A DNA stretch of 64,000 nt from Plasmodiophora brassicae (GCA_036867785.1 CP145422.1:310001-374000), one strand, 5' to 3'; positions 21,501-31,853 are shown, counted from the first letter of the stretch. The notes: a model not told the origin generated them from the sequence alone. Numbers and translations: made by a program.

Positions 21501-23403
21501 TGAGGTAGACCAGATTGTTTTCCAACAGCATCTTGATCATCTCGTCGAGGAACTCCTTTTGCTTCGGGTTGTAGGAGCGTGGTCTGCATCGGTACGGCGT
21601 GGCGTCTGGTTGAAGCTTGGTAATCATAGGTTCGATGTTGACGGGACCGTCCTGACCAAGCTGTGTGCGGAATTCGTTGACGTGTCGTCGAAGGATGAGT
21701 CGTAGCCGTGCAACCCCTTGACGAGACATGCCGTTGAGGCGTGCTTGATGTATCAGGCGGGTGAGGGATGCCTCAATCTCTTGAACGTTGATCGGCCCTA
21801 AGTCGACATCACTGGAGGTAGGTTCCGCCGCATCGTGTACATGTGGCGCCTGATACGTGTCGCCGCTCAACGTCGCCATCCTTGCAACGATTTCACTGAC
21901 GGCGTCGAACGACTCCACATCGAACATGGCGCATCCAGATAGTCTGGCATCAAACTCGGTGGTGCCGGATGCGATCATGTCCTCGAGTTGCTGACGTGGA
22001 CTGATGCCGATCATAGAGAGTAGTGTGTCGCCGAATAAGATGACTGGAATAGCGTCGCAGACATAGTAGGCAACATGGTACAGGGTGAGATTCCCAGCTT
22101 TGGTTTCGAGTTTCGTCACTGGAACGGTGACGATGCGGGTGCTGACGGCAATGACTTGGTCGTCGGCTGATGCGATTTCTCGGGGCTCGATAACCTCGAA
22201 CGTGGCGCCCTTCAACTCATTCGCAACGTGTTCAGGTATGAGGTTTCCCCCATCACAGCCAGAGTCTAGAACATAAGGGATACGCCTTCCCTCGATCTCT
22301 ACTTGCTGTGTCACGTGCTGGATCCCAGTGTAGGCGCGAGTTTTGGCGACTTTAATCGGTCGACGTCCATCGGGATGATGTCCGCCTGCGGGCCGATGAT
22401 GACGTGCGAGCTCATTGCGCCTTTCTCTCGTCGGCTTCTCTGGGCACATCGACATCTTATGTGGCCCAGAGCAGTGCCAGCATTTGAAGTCGCGCTTGCC
22501 ATCAGTCGTCCCCGTCATCTGGCTGCTGTCACTTGTCGCAGTCGGTTCGCGGTTGCGCTTGGGAGCGTTCACGGTCACTGGATGTGGGCCCGATTGCCGG
22601 TTGGCGGGCACAGGGCGATGGGCTGGTACGCGGCGTCCACCTGAAGTTGTCGCAGCGGGAGTCAGCTTGCTCTGCTTGTCGGCGAGTCGCAGTTCGGAAC
22701 ACGTCTTCCGAGGACGCTTGATCGATGCGTTGCGGGCGCGTCCGATCGCGACGAAGTGCCTCGCCCAATCCTGCGCCTCGCGAACGATCGCCCTGGTATT
22801 GCCTTCACGTTCGGCCTTGTCCTCCTTGACCCATGCCTGTACGTGACCGCGGAGGTAGCCGGGCTGGAGCGAGTCAGCGATCAGGCGCCCCATGGCCTTG
22901 CGTCCTCCGGCGGTCTCGCTCAGCTTCCAACCGTGGCGGTCCTGGATGGCCGTCAGCTGGTCCGGGATTGACGCGATTTGATCTCGCAGGGTCGACATCG
23001 AGGTATCCATCGAAAGCTCATCCGCGATCTTGGACTCGATGTCCTGAATACGCAGCCCGTGGCTGGTGGGCAATGCGTTGACCTGGTCTCGGATCCATCC
23101 GTCCAGCAATTCGTCCGTCAACGCCTCGGCGCCGTCGTCCAGGTCCAGGTGATTTTCGGCAATGGCCTTCAACTGCACGGCGGTGAAGCACAGCCGGATG
23201 CCTTGCGGACGAAGTCGACGCCCCCGCGGCTGCTGCGCCTCCCGATCCTCGAAGATGGCGACGTAGCGGTTGTACGCCTCGCGCAGCGTCAGGATCGATG
23301 TCGAGTCAAGGTTGTTAGCCTTGGGCAGGATGCTCGCATCGGCGTTCGTAACGATGGTAGCGCTTGTCGAGCCGCCGCTGCTGCTGCTGCTTGTCAGCTC
23401 CAT
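18598..23403 (-). CDS. Gypsy copy B Gag-Pol polyprotein with chromodomain
   Basis: The same architecture and length as copy A: 1601 residues from the ATG at 23403, with Gag, zinc knuckle, aspartic protease, reverse transcriptase (IDDLL), RNase H, integrase and chromodomain. About a dozen residues differ from copy A. Because LTRs, target duplication and reading frame are all present, this is the copy most likely to have moved recently. Confidence 0.94.
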   Translation of the reverse strand: MELTSSSSSGGSTSATIVTNADASILPKANNLDSTSILTLREAYNRYVAIFEDREAQQPRGRRLRPQGIRLCFTAVQLKAIAENHLDLDDGAEALTDELLDGWIRDQVNALPTSHGLRIQDIESKIADELSMDTSMSTLRDQIASIPDQLTAIQDRHGWKLSETAGGRKAMGRLIADSLQPGYLRGHVQAWVKEDKAEREGNTRAIVREAQDWARHFVAIGRARNASIKRPRKTCSELRLADKQSKLTPAATTSGGRRVPAHRPVPANRQSGPHPVTVNAPKRNREPTATSDSSQMTGTTDGKRDFKCWHCSGPHKMSMCPEKPTRERRNELARHHRPAGGHHPDGRRPIKVAKTRAYTGIQHVTQQVEIEGRRIPYVLDSGCDGGNLIPEHVANELKGATFEVIEPREIASADDQVIAVSTRIVTVPVTKLETKAGNLTLYHVAYYVCDAIPVILFGDTLLSMIGISPRQQLEDMIASGTTEFDARLSGCAMFDVESFDAVSEIVARMATLSGDTYQAPHVHDAAEPTSSDVDLGPINVQEIEASLTRLIHQARLNGMSRQGVARLRLILRRHVNEFRTQLGQDGPVNIEPMITKLQPDATPYRCRPRSYNPKQKEFLDEMIKMLLENNLVYLNMNSRWASPVLVVKKPNGKGYRLCVDLRQVNSRTVPTAWPMPNIEAASRKLAGMTCFFTIDAHKGFWLMPIAKECQEIFSFMTDDGVYTPTRSIQGATNSALQFQARIGKIFDDMKDHLLIGIDDLLGFAKTEDILLHQLARVLERARERNLKFNPDKCVLFARELKWCGRIYSRDGIRHDPERIEALTNMPRPNTFKELQQFIWAANWMRISVPGYAYIIAPLQELTDKANEEMKRIQSSSSSSIRLHDLGWTDRHSKAFEDIRFALIQHVQLAYPKSDHQTCLFTDASDLAWAAVITQIPREDIDLPVHEQRHEPLAFYGKRFSGAELRWSTPEKEAAAIIKATERGDFLLQTSREFLMFCDHRNLTFIFAKDAEMKKHTAQKIERWALHLQGFDYRTKEISGTANVWADLLSRWGAGRIALACRATCILQMDDLRVTPMTHPDFQWPTETEIRESQRLLSREEKIEDGVFFDDDARLWKSKTNAVLIPNHNDCTSLRLRIMIIGHCASAAHRAYDVTKEAITTRFAWPGMDKDIKQMCQQCLHCITTRGGAKVPRPLGEALHGHIPFEVLHMDYLYVEPVRGTDHSYKYILVMKDDFSGLVRLIPCADATSRVAAEALFQWIADFKTPQYLVTDGGSHFTAELIKELTRLRDVEHHITLAYCPWANGTVERANRTIVGILRSVLSEGQISTHSWPYLCPLVQHAINHSPSTRLGGFAPFTVVTKLKPEHPLDNIWDPACNQLRPISPGWVATYLSALQTVMDELHKVVDEAREARHASNVRQRSRHVRKAQCESFIPGDYVLNAKPVPGPAQKLIAQWRGPYRVVQRVNDQVYELEDLLTARRFQAHTQRIRRYADADLNITTEIKQHLERLDQQFHVDDLLDCRIDRETQELQIKVAWSGFDPSEATWEPAALIAEDVPHLVEQLIRKLGDTHAHVDALRQLIPAPKRSRTRNATSHRKKRRS

Positions 23404-23461
23404 GTCGTGTCGTCGTCGGTGTCGTTCACGGAGAGTCAACGTACGACACGTAGTGGCCACT

Positions 23462-23676
23462 ATAGTGTCTTCCGTCAAGCCTCGGGTGACACAATAGACG
23501 AATGCCGTTTATCCACCATCGATCCCGTACCCCGCTCTCCCACCAGCGGCGCACGTGATCGCGTGCTCTCGATCCCCGCATATCTCGACACATGAAGCTC
23601 TGGCGCATGTGAATATCTGGAGGATGCTGATGCTGACGTAGGTGATGAGGAGCTAAATATAGGACCCCGGACTACA
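23462..23676 (-). repeat. 5' LTR of gypsy copy B
   Basis: 215 bp, followed directly by the second copy of the GCGGT target duplication. Confidence 0.95.
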
Positions 23677-23681
23677 GCGGT

Positions 23682-24490
23682 GATGGCAAGTCGAGGCCAG
23701 TGCCAACTCAACAGCGAGATCGCATCGACGAAACATATGCTGGATAAGGTTGTTAAAGTGATCGCGCATCGCATATGCCATTCGCGAGCGAACTTAAGCA
23801 GAAGGTCGTCGGGTGTATGAAGAAGAATCATGGCGATGCACAATCTTCCGCTGAAAGAACTCGCTCTGTATGTGTTCTCGCCGTCTCCAGAAACTCCAGA
23901 ATCGCCAAGCGACGTGAATGACTCTAAGATCGAACGTGCTGCCCTGTTACGGGCTCACCGTAACCAACGGACAGGCCTCTGTCAAGCCATCGACAAGGAG
24001 TTGGACAACATGGATGATTAGCGGAGCCGCTGTCGCGGAGGCAAGGCCGACGCAACATGTGGGATTACATCGAGGACGATAAGGAAAAGTTTCGACACAA
24101 CTATCAATGACGATCATTAGACGACGCAGAGATCGACGGGAACGAAGAACCCGTCCCTGAAGGAGACGACGGGAATAACGAGCGTGTTCCTGATGGAGAT
24201 ATGGACCCTGAAGACTCTGGCTGATCGCATCACGACCAATATCACGACTTCCGTTACGAATACAAAATTACAATCACCATTCATTCCAGCGCCGACCTGC
24301 TGTGTCGACGCCTAACACCATGTTTTCCCAACACCAGACACTGGCTGTTGCCTACGTATGTGACGATGAAGATATGTTCCATTAACTTCAACACAATGTT
24401 TAACACATATCACAACTAAATAGGGAGGGCCGCTTGACAATCAATGGGCCACAGTGCACACGTTCGTTATAGGTCTGACTAGAGCTGCAG
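23682..24490. other. No gene firmly recognised
   Basis: A 63-codon open stretch at 23830-24021 (MAMHNLPLKELALYVF...) and short acidic-rich open frames after it may be leftovers of a gene disrupted by copy B, but nothing here matches a family I know. Confidence 0.35.
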
Positions 24491-27400
24491 TCATATGCCA
24501 ACCTCTTGTTCTTGATGTTGTTGATGTGGCCGTCGTAGCTGGCCGGAAGCGGCGGACGTGAATTGTAGTCGGTCATCATCGTGACATGGATCGAGGCGCG
24601 CGACCCTGAGGGCGACTCGGTCGGCCAATATGCTGATCCATTTCGACCGGACATTATCCCTGAGGAGGTACAGGTGACGGTTGATAGCGGCACCAAGGGC
24701 ATCCATCTGCCGGTCACTCGCATACTCGAGCGCCTTTTGCAGAACGTAATTACCGAACCGGTCCCGAATCAGCAGGCCAACAGCGACGATTAGCTCGTCG
24801 ATAACGCGACCGCGCCGGGCCGGCGTGCCAGTCTCAATGCACTTCTCGACGACGTTGCTGGAGAACTTCTGCTTAGACAGCTTGGCGAACCGGCCCGCCA
24901 TCTGCCCATATATCGAGTCGATAACGTCCTGGTCGCTCCCATCGACGAGCACCAGCTGCACGATATAATTGCCGTACTGGTTCTCGACCAACCGCAGCAC
25001 TGAATCCGCCAGAGCACGGCACACGACTTGAGGACGGCCACCGCCCAGGCGCGTCTCATGCGCCACAATGACCTTCATGACACGCAGGCCGTAATGGTCA
25101 CTGGCCAGGGCAACCGCCTGGACACGAGCCGCGTCGACAATGGCGTTGTGGCACCCGAACAGGTCAATGTAGCGCAGGACGACGTAATGGCCGCTGGGTG
25201 ACACCATCATGGCGGGCAGGTGCGCCACCATGGCCTTGATCAGGGCGTCGGGGCAGTGGCCCAGCAGGGGCATCATGGCCTGCAAGGAGAAAGACCCGAG
25301 CTTGTGACAGGCAACCTGTCGCATCTGATCGCCGCCACCTAGGCCCAGTGCCAGCAGGCGACGTCGCTGGACAGGGTTCGCCACTTGCACGAGACGCTCC
25401 GCAGTGTAATGCCCGAACGGGTCCATCATGAGGTCAGCGAGTCGTGGGCCCAGCGCTTCGACCATCTGATCCAGATCACAGGATCGGCAGGTCGACATCT
25501 CGTCCTGGAGCAGGCGCGACGCGACCTGTTGACGCGCGCGCCGGTACAGCGTCTTGGCGACCAGGTCACGATCATCAGCGGGAGACGAGGCGACCAAGGC
25601 CCATCGACCACCGGCAGACTGGTGCACACCGACACGACCACCACCCTCATTCCTGTGCGCCACCGGCGCCGGCTGCCCACCACTAAAGCACCACAAGCCG
25701 TCAGCCGACAGCCACGTTAAGCGACACACGTTGCTGCTGCTACCTGGTAGAGGCCGGTAGCGGGGCATTGACCACCACGACAGATCGACGGAACGAGTAC
25801 TGTAGGGAAGACAGGCCATGCAGGCCGTCCGCGGTGGTCTGCAGGGTAATGACGACCTCGTGGCCGTGGTCGACCAAGGCGCGGTACGACGACGACGACA
25901 ACGATGATGCGAATAGTTCGATGTCGTGGTCCCAGTGCAGACCGGATGCGACGAGTCGAATGCGAATCGCCATGCGGAAGCAGACGGGCGTCCAGGCAAA
26001 TGATGATGATGATGATGACGGCAGGTTGACAGTCAGCGTGTCGAGGTCGGTATTCGCATCGTGATGGGAAATGGCCCTGGCCTGTGTCGACCAGTACCCG
26101 ACAGGGCCGATCAGATGCCCGACCTTGATGTCGATCTGGCAGACCGACATGCGATCCGAAACAGGCCGCCTAACGACACTGCCGCCATCATCAACTGCCA
26201 CGAACCTGGTGGATGACATGTACGGTCAGCAATGCTCCCGAGCAGAAGCAGTGCTGCGCAAACGTGCCTGTAGGGTGCATGGGCGCGCAGGTCACCCGGG
26301 TACTGTTCGCCCTGGCACGACACGTGCACGACATGCTGATGGTGTCCTGGGCAGAGTCGTGGGCCGATGATCTCCAGGTCGTCGTCCGCATAGGCGCGTG
26401 TGCAGTAGGGGCACCCTTGCCACCGTAGCAGGATGGCGCCCACATCTGTATCCACATTGGACGGCGACGATGTTCGCGACTCCGCATCTGCCTCACCAAG
26501 TCAGGCGGAAGAACCCAGATTGACCAACGCAGGGGTGCCGTACCGAGACAGGCCTCGGCAACCTTGATGTATTCGAGGTCGGCCAGGTCGTTGGCGACCG
26601 TATCGACATCAGCGGCCGGGCCGGCGGTCCAATCAGTGACGAACGTTGTTGCGGTCGGCCAGGACGACGTCATCGATGACCAGTCAAAGTCGCGCAGGTA
26701 CGATGGCAGATCCAGGCAACCCTGTGGGGACACACCGGTCACTACCATGTCGATGCGGTGGTCGGCCACCCTGCAATCCTGATAGACCTACCTCCGAGTA
26801 GGCCATCCGTTTCATAAATTGCCGATCGTAGGACAGGACGGCCGGGCAGGACGAGATGTCCGGTTCCGGGGTCTCATCAGTGGACTCCTCCATCTGGCGG
26901 AACCGCTCCCGGACCAGAGGATCAGCCGCATCGGACCGCGATTGCTAACAGACGTTCATCATTTCGTTCATCATTTCGATGGCCGACCGCATGCGTCGCT
27001 AAGTCTGACGTACCGAGCGGCGATACTCGATGTGGACGTGGTCGTCCAGGTCGAGCACCGATCGACAGCGCGACGTGAAGTCGTTGCTCTTGGACGGGTC
27101 GTTGGCGTTCTTGACGATGATTGTGGCCGTATCGCTGGCCGGGAACCGCTCGAGAATGACGCCCAGGATGTCATCGCTGTGCGTGCACACCTCGCCGACC
27201 ACCATCATGGCCACCTCCAGGAACGATTTCGACGCCTGCGCCACCTCGTCGATCGGTATGACCTGATGGATGATTGACGTTAGCTGACGATGGCAACGAC
27301 GATCGGCGATAGGGAGGCGACGAACCCATTCGCCACCGGGTATCTGCATGGGCCAGAACGGTCGTGCGAACTCCTTCAGCAGGTGCATTGTGCTATCCGC

Positions 27401-27609
27401 CGGTATATGCGCCAAGATATGGTCGAGGTTGTTGGCGACGCTCCAGAACCCCTAGGACGCGCAGGTCAGGTCGAACGGCGACCGGGCGGGCGGATGATCG
27501 ATGCGGCGACCTGTATGTTGCGGAACCTGGCCAGGTCGAAGACGGCCCCTTGGGGGTTGTGGACTTGCAGGGCCCACTCGTGCGCCAGATCGTATCCCTT
27601 GATCTTCAT
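24491..27609 (-). CDS. eIF4E-like domain fused to a Pumilio (PUF) RNA-binding domain
   Basis: Eight exons by eye: 27609-27511, 27451-27014, 26944-26792, 26721-26544, 26487-26324, 26253-26206, 26135-25744, 25682-24491; introns 56-70 nt, all GT-AG and in phase; about 887 residues. Residues 1-180 follow eIF4E: WAL, GFWSVANNL, RPFWPMQIPGGEWV, GEVCTHSDDILGVI. The Trp equivalent to W102 is present. The Glu after it and the distal pocket Trp seem absent, so cap binding is doubtful. Near residue 218, LSYDRQFMKRM resembles the YDREFLL eIF4E-binding motif of eIF4G. A Cys/His cluster (CPYC...CPGHH) follows near 315. Residues about 575-855 carry seven or more PUF repeats (FGHYTAERLVQ, YGNYIVQLVL, FSSNVVEKCIE, FGNYVLQKALE). 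The exon 5/6 border is the weakest; a split into two genes remains possible. The likely role is translational control of PUF-bound mRNAs. Confidence 0.65.
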
Positions 27610-27854
27610 GCCGCCGGTGCCGCCTCGGCGTTCATCGCATTAGGACGGGGCGCGCGGGGCAGCAGCAGGTGGCGTACGCAATGTTCAGTGCCCGGTCTCT
27701 CCTGTAGGCAGTGCGGCTCGGCGGCCCCGGCCCACCTGTCATATTGTCCGTAACGAAATGGCGCATGCAATCCTATGAACCTATGCGGACGTACGAGCGC
27801 TACCACCGATATATGATGATGACCCACCGCAACCTTGTATTCGCGGGGCGACCC

Positions 27855-28951
27855 TTAATCGTCCATCTCGTGCCGGTACCGGGAACACAGGCGTACGCGT
27901 CGAACAGGGCGTGGAGCTAGGCGACGCGTCTCGATGTACCCTCGTGCCTGCATCGCGACGTATGACTGCGTCAGGGCGTTGCACACGCTTGGAACGACGG
28001 TGCTCCTCAGGTTGCCCGTCAGGTCGTCTGCCAGGAGGACCGACGGGAACTCACTGCACGTTTGCTTTAACGGGCCCAGGCGGACCTGCCGCCGCACACT
28101 GCCAGCCGTACGCGTGCCCTCCTTCTTGCTGGCGGACGCTTTGCTGATCAGGACCGACGATGCTTTGGAAGGCAGGCACGCGATCTGATGTAGGAGGCGG
28201 CGTTCAGCAGTACGTCGACGTGCTTGCCTCAGTGCATCCAAGTGTCGCGCCCGTTTGTTCCGCTGGGCCCGTGTCATACGCCCGGGAGCGGTTCCGCCAA
28301 CGATGATGCTGTCGGTGCCGGCCTCGTTGTCATCGTCGTCGGTGCCGCTGCATTCGTCGACAGTCGGTGTTTGACGAGCGGACTGGATAGCAGCTGCGAA
28401 GCGTCGGTCGTCACGCGTCTCCTCCAGGTAGGCCTCCTGGGCACGACGGACGGCTTCGGCGTGAGCGGCCGGCGACGGGTTATAAGACTGTCCGGGTTCA
28501 GCACACTGGATGGAAGCAGACGCACGACCGACACGAATTGCTTCAGGCGGCAAACGATGGCGCGCCTTTCGGCAGCCGTTGGACGGCGCTGTACTCAGCC
28601 ATGGGTCTTGAACGGGTGCCGGAGAGTCCATCCATAGGTCGTACGTCTTTGCAGGCGCCGGCAGCAATTCCGTCAATGATGCCGATGGATGTCCTGTTCC
28701 AGTAGGACGGTTACCGTCCTTGGCACTGGTTCGCTTTGCAGATGCCACAACCGCAGCTTTCGCCTTCTTGGCCGGTCGGCCTTCATTGTCGACAGAAAAC
28801 AGTGACGATGATGGCAGCGAACGCCTACAACATGATGTTTAATCGGGGTCAAGTATACACTGGTCATGCGGACGGAATACAGAGCGATTTGGTCGGCCTC
28901 GTCATCACAATCGATATGCCGCCAGGTGCGTTTCTTGGCGGTACGCCCCAT
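27855..28951 (-). CDS. NOP53: NOP53, 60S ribosome biogenesis factor
   Basis: Two exons, 28951-28881 and 28824-27855, with a 56-nt intron (28825-28880; CT|GTATTC ... TTGTAG); 346 residues. NOP53 recruits the Mtr4-exosome to pre-60S particles in the nucleolus for ITS2 trimming. Conserved NOP53 blocks appear in order: KKRTWRHID at the N-terminus, LFSVDNEG just after the intron, TYDLWMDSP, GQSYNPSPAAHAEAV, a basic MTRAQRNKRAR stretch, and a C-terminal TGNLRS...RGYIETRR resembling the family's LRTLKPEG...R.MIEPR. An acidic patch (DDDDNE) sits in the middle. The ATG at 28951 fits; the frame stays open upstream, so a longer start cannot be excluded. It is slightly short for the family (about 450-480). 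Confidence 0.82.
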
Positions 28952-30705
28952 GTCGTGCCTTGCTGGCAGAATCAAATCCGTCACGGACTCCGCCACGGGT
29001 CCGTGGATCCTCCATGCCGGTCTGGCCCTGCCTGGCGCAATCATGGTCCTCTGGTCCGGGGTCACTGGGGCTCTGGGCGCGGTTGTGCCCGGCTTCGGTT
29101 GTTCACCGTACGCTAGCTCCTTTGAGGGGGACTGTACAATGCCGCTTTTGGTTTCTGCCATGGCGTTTCTATCGTGACCAGCCCTTAGATGAATGACGGA
29201 AGGGAGATGTTTATCGCAGCTGATGCCGGCGTAATTGGACTCAGCTGCGTTCGATTTGATAAACACCTCCCTTCCATCATTCAACCCAAGCGCTGGTAAC
29301 GACATTTCCCTATATAGCGAAGCTGGCGAATGCTTAAGAAATTCTCCTTTTTGTCAGGGTGCGACACGAACGCCAGTGCCGTATAGCATATCGCGTCAGT
29401 ACAGGTGATGCGGAGATTGGCCTATCTCTTGCGTCTTGAGCAAATTTCGTCGCGTACGGGCCCTCGTCTATGCATCGTTATAACAACTTGTACATCAATT
29501 ATCTTCGTCCCGCACTTATCATTGAAGCATCGGGTCAATTGATCAGGAGTGGACTTAGTACGCTTACGCTGCAGATAGCAAGCAAACGGAATGTGACACC
29601 GCGGTGGACCAGAGAGAGGACGAACTGCGACAAATCAACGTAGCAGATGGCTGCAGAGCTGAATCATTCGTAAAACTGAATATCGGGCACGTTGTGATTG
29701 GCATGCAAGTAACGCACCGTTAACAACAGCGGTTACCTAACACTGTGTACTACCGAGGTAGTAGATCTGCTACCGTGGCACTAGAACGCCATACAGCTGC
29801 GCTGCAGAGGACGTCATCACAGTGTCATCGTGCAGTTTGCTGTCGTATTCTATGTAGGACGCTGCCCAATTAGCATTCGTCAGTGCGTAGTGATAGGTGT
29901 ATGTGGGCGATACAAGTAGGTTGTATTTATTGCGAACAACGCATGTTCTCTCTCGTGGTCGCCAACCTCCTGCCGACGTCGAACAACATTCGCTGGACCA
30001 AACAGAAATAGCGTTGGACTGCGTGCGGTCTCCGTCACGGTATCCGCCTCGCAGGCGGACGAGAGCAGCCTGGTCGGCGGACGCCGGGGCTCATTCGCAA
30101 TCTGCACATCCGCGCCGTGGGTCAACTGTTTGCCAGTGGCGCGCCGCCATGCATAATTTGCAATGCAGGGTATACGCAAGCGTTGTCATGGCTGGCAGTC
30201 GAATTTGTTGCCCCAGTCCGGCTATGAGACGATCGAAGGGTGGGGTCCACGCGGCCGTCCATACGCCAACATCGACTGTTCATTGTCGTATTCGAATATA
30301 CGCAATGAATGGTATCGAATCTGTGTCGACTCTCACGCCTGGTACGTTGCATTGTTGTCGAGTTGGGTTGTCGCTCTGTCCGCAACCCTGGCGCTGGTCG
30401 TTGCTGCCCGCCGTGGCGCCGTCGACCAGGCCGGCCGGCCTGCGGGGTCGGACTATTTCTAAATTTAGGGCCTGCGTCAGTGGCGCACATTTGTGCACTG
30501 CTGACGGGCAATGCCCGCGCCCCAATGGCCGCGGTGCGTTAGGGCCGCGGGTTGGCGTACAACCGGAAGTCCGTACGGCATGCCGTGGCATTGCGCCACG
30601 GACTCCGCCGCATCGTCATTCAACGCCGTGAGGACGATAGATACGCCGCGCTCAACGCCGTACCGCCGCGACGCGTGCCCGTACCCAACCTGCTAAGCCC
30701 CCACA
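28952..30705. other. Gene-free interval with a long hairpin
   Basis: About 1.75 kb with no coding sequence I can support. The open frames seen lack family features. It holds the 26-bp inverted repeat described separately. Confidence 0.5.
29190..29283. repeat. 26-bp inverted repeat forming a 94-nt hairpin
   Basis: Arm 29190-29215 (TGAATGACGGAAGGGAG...) pairs with 29258-29283 with about two mismatches. An inner GCAGCTGA/TCAGCTGC pair extends the stem. No clear target duplication flanks it. It could be a small MITE or a structured RNA. Confidence 0.7.
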
Positions 30706-31659
30706 ATGGACACAACTACCATGGACAGGTCCGCTACCATTGACGCCAACGTCAGCGGCGGATCCGCCGCGGCCGCGCACGATGCTGACCCGCTGTCGGT
30801 CGATCTCGGCGCCGGCACGTTCGCCAAGCGGGGTCGGCCGTCCTACACCGACGGGTCCTCAGCGAAGAAGGCGCGTGGGCCCACCGATGTCCCGTCCGAC
30901 AGCGAAGCCGACAAGGGCGACGGTGGCGACATGCACAAGGGCAGTTGTCATCAGTGCAAGTCGCGACGATCGATCGGCGATCTGATCTTCTGCACGAACA
31001 TCGTCGACAAGAAGAACAAGCATTGCCGGAAGAAGTACTGCGAAGGGTGTCTGAAGAAGTTCTACAAGGAGGACGTCACGGACGCCATGCGCACGTCGTG
31101 GACATGCCCGTCCTGTCGGCAGTCATGCACGTGCGCGGCCTGTCGCCGGCGTCGTGATGGCAAGGACACGCCGTTGCTCATACCAGGCGGTGTACACGGC
31201 GCCGGCACAGCTGATGCGGTCGGTTTCGACAGTCAGCCTGGAGGTGCTGCCGGCGGCCTGTATTCATCATTGATGATGCGAGGCGCTGGACCCGACTCGG
31301 TCCTGGCGGGAGCGGGCCCGTACGGTCACCTGGCATCGTATGCACAAGCGGGTGCGGGCGCGCCGAATGGTGGCCAGAACTCGTCGTTCGCCATGCTGTA
31401 CGCCGTCGCCCAGATGCCACACGTTCGCGCGCAGATCAAGTCCGTTCTCGATCGTAAGGACATCAACGACGAGAACAAGGTCGACAAGATCGCCGCTCTG
31501 CTTCGTCAGGCCGTCGACACTGCACCAGCGGACGGCGGGGACGCATCAGCGAACCAGAGCACACCGTCATCGCCGCAGCCGCCTCAGGCATCGCTGGACG
31601 CCACGTCGTACGCCATGCCCGACGGCAATGCCGAGTCCTGCCTGCAGGACGCCGCCTGA
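30706..31659 (+). CDS. 4CXXC_R1 zinc-finger protein (CDCA7-like)
   Basis: 317 residues, no intron needed. Residues about 80-155 form the zf-4CXXC_R1 domain of CDCA7 and monoamine-oxidase-A repressor R1: CHQCKSRRS, IFCTN, KYCEGCLKKFY, WTCPSCRQSCTCAACRRRR. In animals and plants CDCA7 proteins recruit the HELLS/DDM1 remodeller to chromatin and support DNA methylation. An N-terminal basic stretch (AKRGRPSYTDGSSAKKAR) looks like a nuclear localisation signal. After a Gly-rich linker, residues about 225-270 form a compact helical segment (FAMLYAVAQMPHVRAQIKSV then DRKDINDENKVDKIA) that recurs in a second gene at 36.1 kb. The C-terminus is Pro/Ser-rich. It converges with the CARMIL-like gene. Confidence 0.88.
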   Translation: MDTTTMDRSATIDANVSGGSAAAAHDADPLSVDLGAGTFAKRGRPSYTDGSSAKKARGPTDVPSDSEADKGDGGDMHKGSCHQCKSRRSIGDLIFCTNIVDKKNKHCRKKYCEGCLKKFYKEDVTDAMRTSWTCPSCRQSCTCAACRRRRDGKDTPLLIPGGVHGAGTADAVGFDSQPGGAAGGLYSSLMMRGAGPDSVLAGAGPYGHLASYAQAGAGAPNGGQNSSFAMLYAVAQMPHVRAQIKSVLDRKDINDENKVDKIAALLRQAVDTAPADGGDASANQSTPSSPQPPQASLDATSYAMPDGNAESCLQDAA

Positions 31660-31853
31660 TACACAGGCACTCTTCTCTAATACGCGTCGTCGTTCCTCCT
31701 TCCGATGTCGAGCGCCTTGACACGCCCACCTTCCCTCGACTGCCCTTGGTCGTGCAGAACGCTTCATTTATTTCATCCATAAAACTATGATGTTACGTAA
31801 TCGCACGCGTGTCCTGAACTGATGTATGTTTATGCTGATGAGCGCTGCCATGT

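Larger units (their letters stand above)
17620..23676 (-). mobile_element. Ty3/gypsy LTR retrotransposon copy B, complete
   Basis: 6057 bp. The LTRs (17620-17834 and 23462-23676, 215 bp each) differ by one base that I can see, so the insertion is very young. The 5-bp target duplication GCGGT flanks it at 17615-17619 and 23677-23681, as expected for a gypsy integrase. A purine-rich tract (GGGAAAAGG on the minus strand, about 17840-17850) lies just before the 3' LTR and agrees with minus-strand orientation. The element looks whole. Confidence 0.96.

Noticed and set aside
22978-23595. 205-codon plus-strand frame across the gypsy B 5' end
   Set aside because: It crosses the LTR and is the reverse of the Gag region.
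26722-26791. A 21-nt mini-intron (GTAGGT...TTGCAG) within this interval
   Set aside because: It would not change the reading frame, whereas the 70-nt intron ending CCCCACAG restores the next exon and matches the local intron size.
26684-26893. Separate short gene starting at the ATG of MEESTDETPEPD
   Set aside because: The frame is better explained as an exon joined on both sides by in-phase introns of normal size; kept as an alternative only.
29897-30631. 244-codon plus-strand frame upstream of the zinc-finger gene
   Set aside because: High GC makes long random frames common; it has no motif, no repeats and an erratic composition.
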